This document shows positions 15,839-24,506 of a stretch of 64,000 bases of DNA, piece by piece. The notes under the pieces are model-generated. The model did no database searches. It was not told the origin of the DNA and worked only from the letters and a program-made list of their open reading frames with translations. The position numbers were made by a program, and so were the translations under genes. Positions within the stretch are counted from its first letter, which is position 1, and each line of letters begins with the position of its first letter. Origin of the DNA: Streptomyces cadmiisoli (lineage in GTDB: Bacteria > Actinomycetota > Actinomycetes > Streptomycetales > Streptomycetaceae); the NCBI RefSeq assembly GCF_003261055.1, contig NZ_CP030073.1, positions 4,898,001-4,962,000 of the forward strand, written 5' to 3'.

Positions 15839-16888
15839 CTACGGCGTCACCCGGTCCTCCGGCGGTATCCATCGGGGATCGTCGATCACGGGGTGCTCGG
15901 GCTTGATGTACTGGAGCTTCTCCCACAGGTTCCGGTGCCACTCCATGTGGTGCTCCGCGATCTCGCGGGTCGAGGGGGACAGTGAACGCCGATCCCATCC
16001 GATGATGCGCGCTTTTCCGTAGCGGAGCCCGAAACCCGCCGTGTCGAGAATGCGGTAGGAGCCCTCGCGCCAGCGGACGCGAGTGTCGACGATTCCGTAC
16101 GGGGCGTAGAACAGTGTTTCCTGGTTGAGGATGTAGAACTTGCGTTCCGGAATCTGCGGGGACTCCCGGATCTCGCACGAGATGGCGATGTGCGGGTTTC
16201 TCTCGTGGACGCGGTCCAGCAGGTCCTTCAGATCGTTCCAGTTCTGCTTGGTGAAGTCGTCCCGCATGCGCTGCCGGTTCTCCACCGAGTCCGCGAAGTG
16301 GACGGTGCCTGCCGGAAGTCCCGCGCTCTCCGCGGCAGGATCGAGCCGCCCCGGCAGGTTCATGGGCAGATTGAGGTGGGCGACGATGACCCGCAAGGTC
16401 AGTTCCTGGGTCCGTACTTCCTCGTCGGCCATCCGCTCCAGCGGTTCTCTGAGAAGTACCAGCAGTGTCTGCATGGTGAAACCGGAGAAGTCGATGCGGA
16501 CGTGCCGCGCCTCGAACGCCTCCCGGACGGGGGTGCGCAGATCGTTCAGCCCGGCCAGGACGTAGACGCCTGCCACTTCCCCGGTCGCGTCGGAGTCGCT
16601 GACGGCGTCGAAGAGGACGAGGGCGATCAGGGCGGCGAACGAGCCGCCGAGAAATCCCTGGCCCTTGAGCGCGTCACCGAGCGGGTCGATGATTTCGGCG
16701 GCGACACCGAGAAGGACCACCACGGCGAGCACCCATTTGACGAGCCGGGGCTTCCACACGCCCAGTGCATGCCGCAGGCGCTGCCGTCTGGACGGGCGGC
16801 CGGCGCCCGGAACGCGAGGAGACACCCGCCACCCCCTGTCACCGCCGCGGAACAAGAAGCGGCGGTGTCGACCGTCGATCTCCGACAA
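15839..16888 (-). CDS. membrane protein carrying the same sensor domain as the GntR paralogues
   Basis: The 349-residue protein has a basic N terminus, two transmembrane helices (about 51-66 and 79-95) and a cytoplasmic domain of about 250 residues. That domain aligns block by block with the GntR effector domains: HVRIDFSGFTMQTLL, LTLRVIVAHLNLPMNLP, PERKFYILNQETLF, then PYGIVDTRVRW and a final NLWEKL. The GntR winged helix is replaced by membrane helices. The start is uncertain (TTG at 16888). It lies 36 bp downstream of the second HAD gene on the same strand, so HAD and sensor domain are again co-transcribed. No known family recognised. Confidence 0.72.
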   Translation of the reverse strand: MSEIDGRHRRFLFRGGDRGWRVSPRVPGAGRPSRRQRLRHALGVWKPRLVKWVLAVVVLLGVAAEIIDPLGDALKGQGFLGGSFAALIALVLFDAVSDSDATGEVAGVYVLAGLNDLRTPVREAFEARHVRIDFSGFTMQTLLVLLREPLERMADEEVRTQELTLRVIVAHLNLPMNLPGRLDPAAESAGLPAGTVHFADSVENRQRMRDDFTKQNWNDLKDLLDRVHERNPHIAISCEIRESPQIPERKFYILNQETLFYAPYGIVDTRVRWREGSYRILDTAGFGLRYGKARIIGWDRRSLSPSTREIAEHHMEWHRNLWEKLQYIKPEHPVIDDPRWIPPEDRVTP

Positions 16889-16924
16889 CCATGATGCCCC
16901 GGTCGACTTTGGCGCGCCAGAACG

Positions 16925-17665
16925 TCAGGTTGCCTTCCGTAGCGCCTCGGCGGCGTCGATGACGGGAAGGTGGGAGGAGACGACCCAGTCGGCGCCGTCC
17001 TCCCGCATCCGGATCGCGCGGTGTTCTCGCCAGGTGTGCCCGAGGAACCGGGTGCCCGCCGCGCGGGCGGCCGCGAGATCCGTGAGCTGGTCCCCGACGA
17101 GGAGGCACTCCCCGGCCCCGATCGCCAGGTGCTCGACGGCCCGGCGCACGGCGTACGGATGGGGTTTCATGTGCCGCAGCTCGCTCGAGTCGCGTCCCAG
17201 GACGGCCTCGAACTTCGACTGGAGCCCCTGGCGTTTGAGGAACTCCCAGACCGGGCCGTCGGCATTGTTGCTGACGATCACCAGGGCGAGTCGCAGACCG
17301 AGCAGTGCCTCGACGAGCCGATCGAAGTGCGGTACGGGCTCGGCCCGGACGACCGCTTCGTACTCGTAGTCGGTCACGATGCGGTCCGCGTGCTTCAGCG
17401 GCGCGGGACTGCGGGGAGCCGATGCGGGCCGGTCGTACATGTCCCTGATGCGCAGCAAGATGCGGTGCGAGTCCTCGCACTCCTCGACATCGGGGTCCAG
17501 CGGTCCCCACTCCCGGCGCACGACCCCCTTGATCCGTTCGGCGATGTGCGCGGTCGGCGCACCACCGAACAGCCTGGTGACCGGGCCGTCGAAGTCGAGG
17601 AGAACTGCGCGCGCGTCAGCCAGGAGTCCTTGGAGGACTTCTTGTTCGTCGAGTACGCCGCGCAT
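16925..17665 (-). CDS. second HAD-superfamily phosphatase of the block
   Basis: From MRGVLDEQEV, preceded by GGGAGGAG, the protein has 246 residues. Motif I is LLDFDGPVTRLFGG (Asp24, Asp26), motif II VIVSNNADG, motif III Lys in RHMKPHPYAV, and motif IV VGDQLTDLAAARAAG. It shares the FDGPxxRLFxG opening with the HAD at 14054-14803. It is the first gene of a minus-strand pair with the membrane sensor-domain protein, and is divergent from the kinase genes (252 bp). Probably acts on a small phosphorylated metabolite. Confidence 0.87.
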   Translation of the reverse strand: MRGVLDEQEVLQGLLADARAVLLDFDGPVTRLFGGAPTAHIAERIKGVVRREWGPLDPDVEECEDSHRILLRIRDMYDRPASAPRSPAPLKHADRIVTDYEYEAVVRAEPVPHFDRLVEALLGLRLALVIVSNNADGPVWEFLKRQGLQSKFEAVLGRDSSELRHMKPHPYAVRRAVEHLAIGAGECLLVGDQLTDLAAARAAGTRFLGHTWREHRAIRMREDGADWVVSSHLPVIDAAEALRKAT

Positions 17666-17917
17666 GGGTCTCCTCCCGCTACCCGTGTCAGTGTGGACCA
17701 AGGCGCGCCGCGCGGCCAGCACCACGGGGCCGGTCCGCGGCTGTGCCTCATTTCGGGCACAGATGGACGTGTCATCGCACATCTTGTCGTTCGCCGTTCG
17801 TCCGGGGGAGGCAATTTCCGTGGACTGATGGCGTGCTGGCACGATGCACGCCGTCGGCGGAGTAGCGTGCTGCCACTTATCACCCTGCACAAGGGTCTCA
17901 GGTGAAAGAAATGGCCC

Positions 17918-19024
17918 ATGTCAGTCGAATCGGCTTCCGTCACCCGGCGCCGCGCGGTCGAGGCCGGCGGCGACGCGGGCGCGGTCTGGGGGCCGCTGCG
18001 GGGCTACCACCACGAGACTTATGTTTTTCCCCTCGCCGAGCGGGAGGAGCAGGGCCCGCCGGCGCAGTGGAAGTGCCGGGAGCCGCGCCCCGGACTGCTC
18101 TGGTTCGACCGCCGGTGCTTTGCCTCGGAGGAGGAACTGCTGACTGCCCTCAGCGGGCGGATCACCGGCATCCCGGACGTGCGCGAATTCGGCGGACTGC
18201 GCCTGCAGAGGTTCATCGAGGGCGAGACCCTCGGGCTGTACTGGAAGCCCGGGCAGCGACTTCCGGGCCATCAGACGCGACAGATTCTGGAACTTTTCCG
18301 GCAGACGGTCGCGGTGACTCCGGAGACTCTGCTCATCAAACGGCGATGTAAATCCGACGACCGGCCGGAGAACCGGGACACCGACGGATTCCTGGAGCGG
18401 CTCGTCAGCTTTGCCGAGGAGAGTGTCTACCGGAAGAATGCGCGAGAGTTCGAGGAACTCTTCGGAGAACTCGGCATCGACGGTGACGCCTTCAAAAAGC
18501 TCCGGAAACACGTGTCGGGCCTGCGGGAAAGACCCTTCTGCCTGCTCCATGCCGACCTGCATCGGGAGAATTTCATCGTCGACGGAGAAGGTGCCCTGTG
18601 GGCGATCGACTGGGAACTGGCGATGTTCGGCGATCCGCTGTACGACCTTGCCACGCACCTGTATCTGATGCGGTACCCGGAGGGTCAGGCACATGAGGTC
18701 GCGGAAGAGTGGGCCACGACCGTCGAAGCCGTTCGTGAGGGCAGTTCGAACGGCTGGCGGCACGATCTGAAGCTCCTTCTCGACTACAAGAGGGCCCAGT
18801 CCGTCTTCACCGATGTGATCCGGGAGGCCCTGTCGCTGCCTGCCGCACCGGTTGCCGGCCGGTGGCGGCTCGACGCGGCCGGACGCCGACTGAACGGCGT
18901 CCTGGCCGAGGCCGCGGTGTCGTTGGGGCTCGACTCGGTGCCGGAGCCCGGCCGTATCGGAAAGGCACTGGAGCGCTGGTGCCTCACGCACGGGCCGGGC
19001 AGCGGCGGGGGCCTTTCCGGCTGA
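17918..19024 (+). CDS. APH-fold phosphotransferase, kinase 1 of the block
   Basis: The 368-residue protein has the aminoglycoside/choline-kinase fold. The catalytic loop HADLHREN (His211, Asp213, Asn218) and the metal-binding DWELAMFGDPLYDLATHL are intact. An N-lobe with a Lys-bearing strand is less clear. It is about 60 residues longer than a typical APH because of the N-terminal extension. The second kinase lies 72 bp downstream and shares the signature GDPLxDLATHL. The substrate is unknown: an antibiotic, nucleoside or sugar are all possible. Confidence 0.85.
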   Translation: MSVESASVTRRRAVEAGGDAGAVWGPLRGYHHETYVFPLAEREEQGPPAQWKCREPRPGLLWFDRRCFASEEELLTALSGRITGIPDVREFGGLRLQRFIEGETLGLYWKPGQRLPGHQTRQILELFRQTVAVTPETLLIKRRCKSDDRPENRDTDGFLERLVSFAEESVYRKNAREFEELFGELGIDGDAFKKLRKHVSGLRERPFCLLHADLHRENFIVDGEGALWAIDWELAMFGDPLYDLATHLYLMRYPEGQAHEVAEEWATTVEAVREGSSNGWRHDLKLLLDYKRAQSVFTDVIREALSLPAAPVAGRWRLDAAGRRLNGVLAEAAVSLGLDSVPEPGRIGKALERWCLTHGPGSGGGLSG

Positions 19025-19096
19025 CCCGACACCGCTGCGGCACCGTGGTCGTATGGTGTGCTTCGTCCGTCCTTCGCGCGACGTCAGGAGCGGCCG

Positions 19097-20221
19097 GTGG
19101 GTGCCCCTCATCTTCCTCGTTTCCTGCCCGGGGGTACCGCCGTCCGAGATCTGCCCCACGTCTTCAGGGAACTCGTGACGGAGGCCGCCGCGGCGGGAAA
19201 CGTGAGCAGCGGGCATCACAACCACAACTACGTGGCTTCCGCGACCTCCGGCGCGGCGACCCTGCTCGGCTGCCGGGCGGGCACGCCGGTGACGGTGCGC
19301 GTCCCGCGCGAGGGAGCGCTGCCGGTGGTGATCAGGACCTGGTTCGACGAAGGACAGATCCTCGACGCCATTCAACGGATGCCGCACGTTCCGCGGCGGT
19401 TGTTCGCCGGCGAGGGCTTCGCCGTCCACAGCTACGTCGCGGGCATTCCCCTCTCCAGTGTGTGCGGCAACGACATCCGGGTCGACGCGCGGCTGGTCGG
19501 AGCTGTCGCCGGACTGCTCGCCGGGATGGTGCAGGTGCCGGAGCACATGCTGCCCCCGCTGCCGGACATCTGGCCGCGCGACCACGGGGACAGCCGGGAC
19601 TTTCTGCGGGTGCTCGCGTGGCTGGCCGACCGGCAGATCCGGCAACCGAACCGGGCACGGTTCGGGACGTTGTTCGCTGCGCTCGGCATACCCGAGGACG
19701 CTCTGGCCCGGCTGGCGGAGCGAGTGCCCGCCATGACGCGCCGCCCCTTCAGCCTGCTGCACGCCGATGTCCACCGCGACAACCTGATCCTGTCCTACAA
19801 CGGTGAACCGCCACTGATCTGCGTCGACTGGGAACTGGCCACCTACGGCGACCCCCTGCACGACCTCGCGACCCACCTCGTACGGATGAGGTACCCCGAA
19901 CAGCAGTGGGGCGAGGTCGTCGACGCGTGGGCGCAGGCCATGACGGCGGTCCGTCCGGCCGCGGTGGAAGGGCTGGGCCAGGATCTGCGGCACTACGTCG
20001 CGTTCGAGCGGGCGCAGTCCGTCTATCCGGACGTGATGCGTGCCGTGCAGGCGCTGAGCGATCCGGCGGACGAGGAGAGCCTCGGCGCCGCGAAGGCCTC
20101 GGTGTGGCGGGCGTTGGCTTCGGCGGAGGAGCCGCTGCGGCTGGGGCGGGTGCCTGACCAGGGCGAGATCGAGCGGATCCTCGCCGCGTGGATGGCCGCC
20201 CGCCCCTTCCCCGGCGAGTGA
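19097..20221 (+). CDS. APH-fold phosphotransferase, kinase 2 of the block
   Basis: GTG 19097 is chosen because AGGAG sits 6 bases upstream; GTG 19058 is an alternative. The 374-residue protein has the catalytic loop HADVHRDN (His222, Asp224, Asn229) and DWELATYGDPLHDLATHL, close to kinase 1, along with GHHNHNYV and PREGALPVVIRTW in the N-lobe. The two kinases are tandem duplicates. With two HAD phosphatases alongside, they could form opposing phosphorylation and dephosphorylation arms (inference). Confidence 0.85.
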   Translation: MGAPHLPRFLPGGTAVRDLPHVFRELVTEAAAAGNVSSGHHNHNYVASATSGAATLLGCRAGTPVTVRVPREGALPVVIRTWFDEGQILDAIQRMPHVPRRLFAGEGFAVHSYVAGIPLSSVCGNDIRVDARLVGAVAGLLAGMVQVPEHMLPPLPDIWPRDHGDSRDFLRVLAWLADRQIRQPNRARFGTLFAALGIPEDALARLAERVPAMTRRPFSLLHADVHRDNLILSYNGEPPLICVDWELATYGDPLHDLATHLVRMRYPEQQWGEVVDAWAQAMTAVRPAAVEGLGQDLRHYVAFERAQSVYPDVMRAVQALSDPADEESLGAAKASVWRALASAEEPLRLGRVPDQGEIERILAAWMAARPFPGE

Positions 20222-20263
20222 CGCCGGGTGCCGACGGCCAGGACCGTCGCGCCCCGCAGCCCG

Positions 20264-21118
20264 TCAGCCGGCGGTCTCCAGGAGAGGCAGCAACTGTTCC
20301 TCCTCGTACGTCAGATGTGCCTCCAGTTCCTTCGTCAGGCGTTCCACCTCGGCTCGGGCCAGGGTCGGGTCCGGGTCGTCGATCGCGCGGCGCAGGTCCT
20401 CGACCAGTTCGGCGATGCGCTCGTGCTCCTCGCGCAGCCGTGCCAGCGCGGGGGCGGCCTCGGGATGCCGGTCGGACAGGAACGGGAACAGCGCGATGTC
20501 CTCGCCGGTGTGGTGGTTGTGCAGGCCGTGGCAGAAGGTGAGGCAGTTGACGCGCAACTGCGCGCCGAGCGGGGCGCCGGCGCCGGTCGCGCCCATTTCC
20601 GTTCGGATCAGCGCGAGTTCGCGCCGGAACGCGTCGTGGACGACCTTGATCGCCTCTCCGATGGAGCCCGCGTTGATGTTCGGCGGCCCGTCGGCCGGGA
20701 TCTCCCGCAGTGCCACGACGGGTATCACCCGGCGCGTCTTCTCCTGGTACGCCGCCCAGCCCGGGTCCGCCTCGACGGCCCGCGCGAACGCACGGTCGCG
20801 CTCCTCGCCCGCCAGCGCCTCGGCCCGCGCCCGGTACGTGAACGCGCCGCTCTCGACGGTCACTTCGGGATGGGCGAGCAGGTTGTGGTACCACGCGGGG
20901 TGTCTGGGTGCGCCGCCCGCGGAGGCGATGACCAGGACGGTGTCGGCGCCGTCGGGCAGGTAGCCGACGGGGGTGGTGCGCGGGGCGCCGGAACGGGCGC
21001 CGGTGGTGGTCAGCAGGATCAGCCGGGCGCCCTCGAAGGGGCCGCCGACGCGGCCCCGGTTGGCGCGGAACTCTTCGATGATCCGTCGGTTGAAGTCGTT
21101 GACGGTGTCGTCGGGCAT
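20264..21118 (-). CDS. deazaflavin (F420)-dependent nitroreductase fused to a hemerythrin domain
   Basis: The 284-residue protein has two domains. Residues 1-140 are a DDN-type split-barrel reductase (TTTGARSGAPRTTPVGY, GAPRHPAWYHNLLAHPEV), a family that uses F420H2 to reduce quinones or nitroaromatics. Residues 155-284 are a hemerythrin-like four-helix bundle, with candidate iron ligands His161, His200/203, Glu206, His232, His268 and Glu272/273. Both modules look complete. A fusion of this kind joins a hydride-transfer site to a di-iron O2/NO-binding site. It is a single gene convergent with kinase 2. Confidence 0.88.
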   Translation of the reverse strand: MPDDTVNDFNRRIIEEFRANRGRVGGPFEGARLILLTTTGARSGAPRTTPVGYLPDGADTVLVIASAGGAPRHPAWYHNLLAHPEVTVESGAFTYRARAEALAGEERDRAFARAVEADPGWAAYQEKTRRVIPVVALREIPADGPPNINAGSIGEAIKVVHDAFRRELALIRTEMGATGAGAPLGAQLRVNCLTFCHGLHNHHTGEDIALFPFLSDRHPEAAPALARLREEHERIAELVEDLRRAIDDPDPTLARAEVERLTKELEAHLTYEEEQLLPLLETAG

Positions 21119-21300
21119 TCGCTTCTTTCTCTGTGCTCTGTGGAGGTCGTCGGTCTTCTGGGACAGGGGCGACGTCTGTACAGAGAAAGAACGGCGGGCC
21201 TCTCGCCCGCCTCGGCCTCACTCGGAGGCCGGGGACCCAACTCGCTCGCGGCTCTCGGCCGCAAACCCGGCAGTCATGCGGTCACAGTAGCGTAGGAGCG

Positions 21301-21780
21301 ATGCTTCTCTTCCTGGATGTCGACGGGACGCTGCTGCCGTTCGGGGCGGCGGCCGCCTACCCGGCGTACGAGACGCCGTTCGAGCTGACCGCCGAGGGAG
21401 CCGACCACCCCCTGCTGAGCAGGATCGACCCGACGCTCGGCCCCCGGCTGCTCGCCCTGAACTGCGAGATGGTGTGGGCCACGACCTGGCTCGACGACGC
21501 GAACGCGTGCGTGGCGCCCTGGCTCGGGCTGCCCGCGCTGCCGGTGGTGGACTGGCCGGACGCGGGGGAGCGGCCGGGGGCGCTGCACTGGAAGACCCGG
21601 CCCCTCGTCGCCTGGGCGGCCGGCCGCCCCTTCGTATGGGTGGACGACGAGATCACCGCCGCCGACCGGGCCTGGGTGGACGCCCACCATCCCGAGCGGG
21701 CCCTGCTGCACCGGGTCGACCACCGGTACGGGCTCACCCAGGCGGACTTCGGGGCGGTGGGGGAGTGGCTCGGCGGCTGA
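21301..21780 (+). CDS. HAD-domain hydrolase (Swiss-Army-Knife RNA-repair HAD type)
   Basis: The 159-residue protein starts MLLFLDVDGTLLPFG, with HAD motif I DVDGT. It continues with NCEMVWATTWLDDAN, KTRPLVAWAAGRPFVWVDDE and a C-terminal GLTQADF block. These are the features of the compact HAD domain family also found in RNA-repair proteins (PF18143). It is common as a stand-alone gene in Streptomyces. The in vivo substrate is unknown. It is convergent with the imine-reductase-like gene. Confidence 0.8.
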   Translation: MLLFLDVDGTLLPFGAAAAYPAYETPFELTAEGADHPLLSRIDPTLGPRLLALNCEMVWATTWLDDANACVAPWLGLPALPVVDWPDAGERPGALHWKTRPLVAWAAGRPFVWVDDEITAADRAWVDAHHPERALLHRVDHRYGLTQADFGAVGEWLGG

Positions 21781-21790
21781 CACCGCCCGT

Positions 21791-22678
21791 TCAGCGGCGG
21801 CCGAGCAGCTCCGCGACCCGCAGGTAGCCGTCCGCCGCGTGGCCCAGTCCGATGGCCCGGCGGGCCTGCCCCTCGGCCGCGCGCATCACGCCCGCGTCGA
21901 TGCCGTGCGCCTCGGAGGTGTGGATGACGTGCGCCATCGTGGACACCGTGGAGGTGATCGGGTTGAGTTCGCCGGAGTACGTGCCGTCGTCGACGTCGTC
22001 CGCGAACTCCGCCAACAGCGGCGGCAGGATCGCGCCGATGCCCTGCGCGAAGGGTGCCAGCTCACGCGCGGTGATGCCCTCCGCCCGAGCCATCGCCAGG
22101 GCGTGCGCGTAGCCCGCCATCGCGGTCCAGAAGATGTCGAGCAGCGCGATGTCGTACGCCGCGGCGCGGCCGATGTCCTCGCCGAGGTGGGTCCGGGTCC
22201 CGCCGAGGGCGTCCAGCGCAGGACGGTGCTCGCGGTACAGCTCCTCCGACCCGCTGTACAGGAACACGGCGTCGGGCGTGCCGATGGTGGTGGTCGGCGT
22301 CATGATCGCGCCGTCCAGGTAGCGAACGCCGTGCCGGGCCGCCCACTCGCCCGTCTCACGCGCGCGTTCCGGGGTGTCGGCGCTGAGATTGACGACGGTA
22401 CGTCCCTTGAGCGCGTCGACGACGGCGTCCTGGCGCAGGATGTCGTCCGACGCGTCGTAGTTCACGACGCAGACCACGACCAGCCCGCTCGCGGCGACCG
22501 CCTCCGCCGCCGAGCCCGCCCCGACGGCGCCGCGGGAGACGAGTTCGCCGTCCCGGCCCGGCGTGCGGTTCCAGACGGCGACGCGCAGACCCGCGTCCAG
22601 GAAGGCCGCGGCCAGGGCCTGGCCCATGGGGCCCAGTCCGAGGACGGTGACGGCAGACTGGTCCGTGTACGTGGACAT
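21791..22678 (-). CDS. NAD(P)-dependent imine reductase / 6PGDH-like oxidoreductase
   Basis: The 295-residue protein opens with a Rossmann motif (TVLGLGPMGQALAAAFLDAG) and VWNRTPGRD, which favours NADPH. A long inter-domain helix and a C-terminal dimerisation bundle follow (YDIALLDIFWTAMAGYAHAL). Length and architecture fit imine reductases / reductive aminases of Streptomyces rather than true 6-phosphogluconate dehydrogenase. It is divergent from the HxlR regulator, which is a plausible local controller. Substrate unknown. Confidence 0.85.
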   Translation of the reverse strand: MSTYTDQSAVTVLGLGPMGQALAAAFLDAGLRVAVWNRTPGRDGELVSRGAVGAGSAAEAVAASGLVVVCVVNYDASDDILRQDAVVDALKGRTVVNLSADTPERARETGEWAARHGVRYLDGAIMTPTTTIGTPDAVFLYSGSEELYREHRPALDALGGTRTHLGEDIGRAAAYDIALLDIFWTAMAGYAHALAMARAEGITARELAPFAQGIGAILPPLLAEFADDVDDGTYSGELNPITSTVSTMAHVIHTSEAHGIDAGVMRAAEGQARRAIGLGHAADGYLRVAELLGRR

Positions 22679-22696
22679 GATGCGTTCTCCTTGGTC

Positions 22697-22816
22697 TTGC
22701 GGAAGGTGATCGTGCGGTCTGTCGACGTGCGGAAGGTGATCGTGCGGTCGGTCGGAGCGCAGTCGGTGGACCTGCGGATGGTGGACGTACAGATGGCGAA
22801 CGTGCAGATATGAATC
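22697..22816. repeat. 15-bp tandem repeat, 8 units, in the divergent promoter region
   Basis: Eight consecutive 15-bp units with consensus near GTGCGGAAGGTGGAC run from 22697 to 22816. Examples are GTGCGGTCTGTCGAC, GTGCGGAAGGTGATC and CTGCGGATGGTGGAC. They fill nearly the whole space between the imine-reductase-like gene and the HxlR regulator. On the + strand one frame reads as five-residue repeats (VRKVI, VRSVD, LRMVD, VQMAN) resembling a pentapeptide-repeat fragment. Confidence 0.88.
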
Positions 22817-22844
22817 CTGCTATTACCGGACGAATGGGGCGACG

Positions 22845-23294
<450 letters not shown>

Positions 23295-23477
23295 AGCGGC
23301 ACGCGCCTCACCTCACTCCCCGACACCCCCGGAGGAACCCCCTCGGCACCCCCTGCGTTCCTTCGGCCGCCTGAGATCAGCCTCCCCCCGAGGCCGGGCG
23401 CTGCCAAGTACGCACAAAAAAGTGGGTGTACGCGGGCTCCGCGGCCCCACACCGCGGCCCCGCTTCACCGCCCCGCT

Positions 23478-24386
23478 TCACCGCCCCGCGGCATCCGTGA
23501 GGATCGCCCGGAGTCGTGCGCGGCACTCGGCGACGAACGCGGGGAAGGTGTGCCAGTAGCAGGAGATCCCGCTGACGCCCACCGCGATGGCCCAGGCGCG
23601 GGCGCGGAGCCAGGTCGTGTCGTCGAGGTTCATGGCGTCCCGGTAGGCCTCACGGGCCAGGGGCGGCAGGTCCCAGAGCGCGGCGTGCTCGGCGTCGGGG
23701 AAACCGAGCGAGAGCGCGCCGAAGTCGATGACCGCGTGCAGCCGGCCGTCCCGTACCAGGAGGTTGGTCGGCTTGAGGTCGCCGTGGAGCCATACGTGGG
23801 TTCCGGCGGGTTCGGGCAGTGTGAGCGCATCGCGCCACAGCCGTTCCAGGGTGTCGACGTCGAGGGCGGGTCCGACGGTGGACCGGCAGTCCGCGAGAGC
23901 CTTGCCGACCCACTCGTCGCACGGGCCCAGGGTGCCTCCCCGGTACCAGCTGAGCGCATCTGCCCGGGTCGCTCCCATGAGGTCGACGTGGTGGAGTTCC
24001 CGCACGAACGCCGCGAGATCGGTACCGAAGGCGGCCCAGTCCCGGACGGTGTCCGGGCCGGCCTCGGCGCCGTCGATCCAGCGGTGGACGGACCAGGCGT
24101 GCGGGAAGGCCGCGGTGGGCGTCCCGGCGTGGACGGGCTCGGGAACCCGGCAGGTCAGCCGGGGTGCCAGACGCGGAAGCCACTCCTGCTCCTTGCGTAC
24201 GGCCCGTCCGGTGTCGGCGGTCCGCGGGAGCCGTACCAGCAGGTCGTCGCCCAGCCGGTACATGGTGTTGTCCGTGCCCGCGCCCGCGGGTGACAAGGGC
24301 AGGTCGGCCCACCGCGGGCGCTGTGCCTTCAGCAGGGACCGGACGAGCGTCTCGTCGGCGGGGATCTCGTTCTCGTGGAGCGTCAC
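23478..24386 (-). CDS. aminoglycoside/macrolide-type phosphotransferase
   Basis: From GTG 24386 (VTLHENEIPADE) the protein has 302 residues. The N-lobe has AGTDNTMYRLGDDLLVRLPR, the catalytic loop is HGDLKPTN, and the metal Asp is in VIDFGALSLGFPDAEHA. It is a complete APH-family enzyme of a type common in actinomycetes and annotated as putative antibiotic phosphotransferase. Resistance is not established. It is distinct from the two larger kinases at 17.9-20.2 kb and divergent from the XRE regulator. Confidence 0.87.
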   Translation of the reverse strand: MTLHENEIPADETLVRSLLKAQRPRWADLPLSPAGAGTDNTMYRLGDDLLVRLPRTADTGRAVRKEQEWLPRLAPRLTCRVPEPVHAGTPTAAFPHAWSVHRWIDGAEAGPDTVRDWAAFGTDLAAFVRELHHVDLMGATRADALSWYRGGTLGPCDEWVGKALADCRSTVGPALDVDTLERLWRDALTLPEPAGTHVWLHGDLKPTNLLVRDGRLHAVIDFGALSLGFPDAEHAALWDLPPLAREAYRDAMNLDDTTWLRARAWAIAVGVSGISCYWHTFPAFVAECRARLRAILTDAAGR

Positions 24387-24456
24387 CCCGGAAGTCTGGG
24401 CGCCGGGCGGAGCGGGAGGCCAGCGATTTGCGCGCGAGCGGTGGCGCGGCGCACTC

Positions 24457-24477
24457 TTGCAAGCAAGGTGCTTGCAA
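24457..24477. promoter_or_regulatory. perfect palindromic operator upstream of the XRE regulator
   Basis: TTGCAAGCA-AGG-TGCTTGCAA has perfect 9-bp arms and lies 29 bp before the XRE regulator start and 70 bp before the divergent phosphotransferase start. Probably an autoregulatory site. Confidence 0.65.
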
Positions 24478-24506
24478 TTGTTAGCAGGGCGATGCAAGGT
24501 GGAGGC

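Noticed and set aside
17921..19993. Antisense frame of 690 codons over the two kinase genes
   Set aside because: Both kinases have intact catalytic loops on the + strand; the antisense product has no motif.
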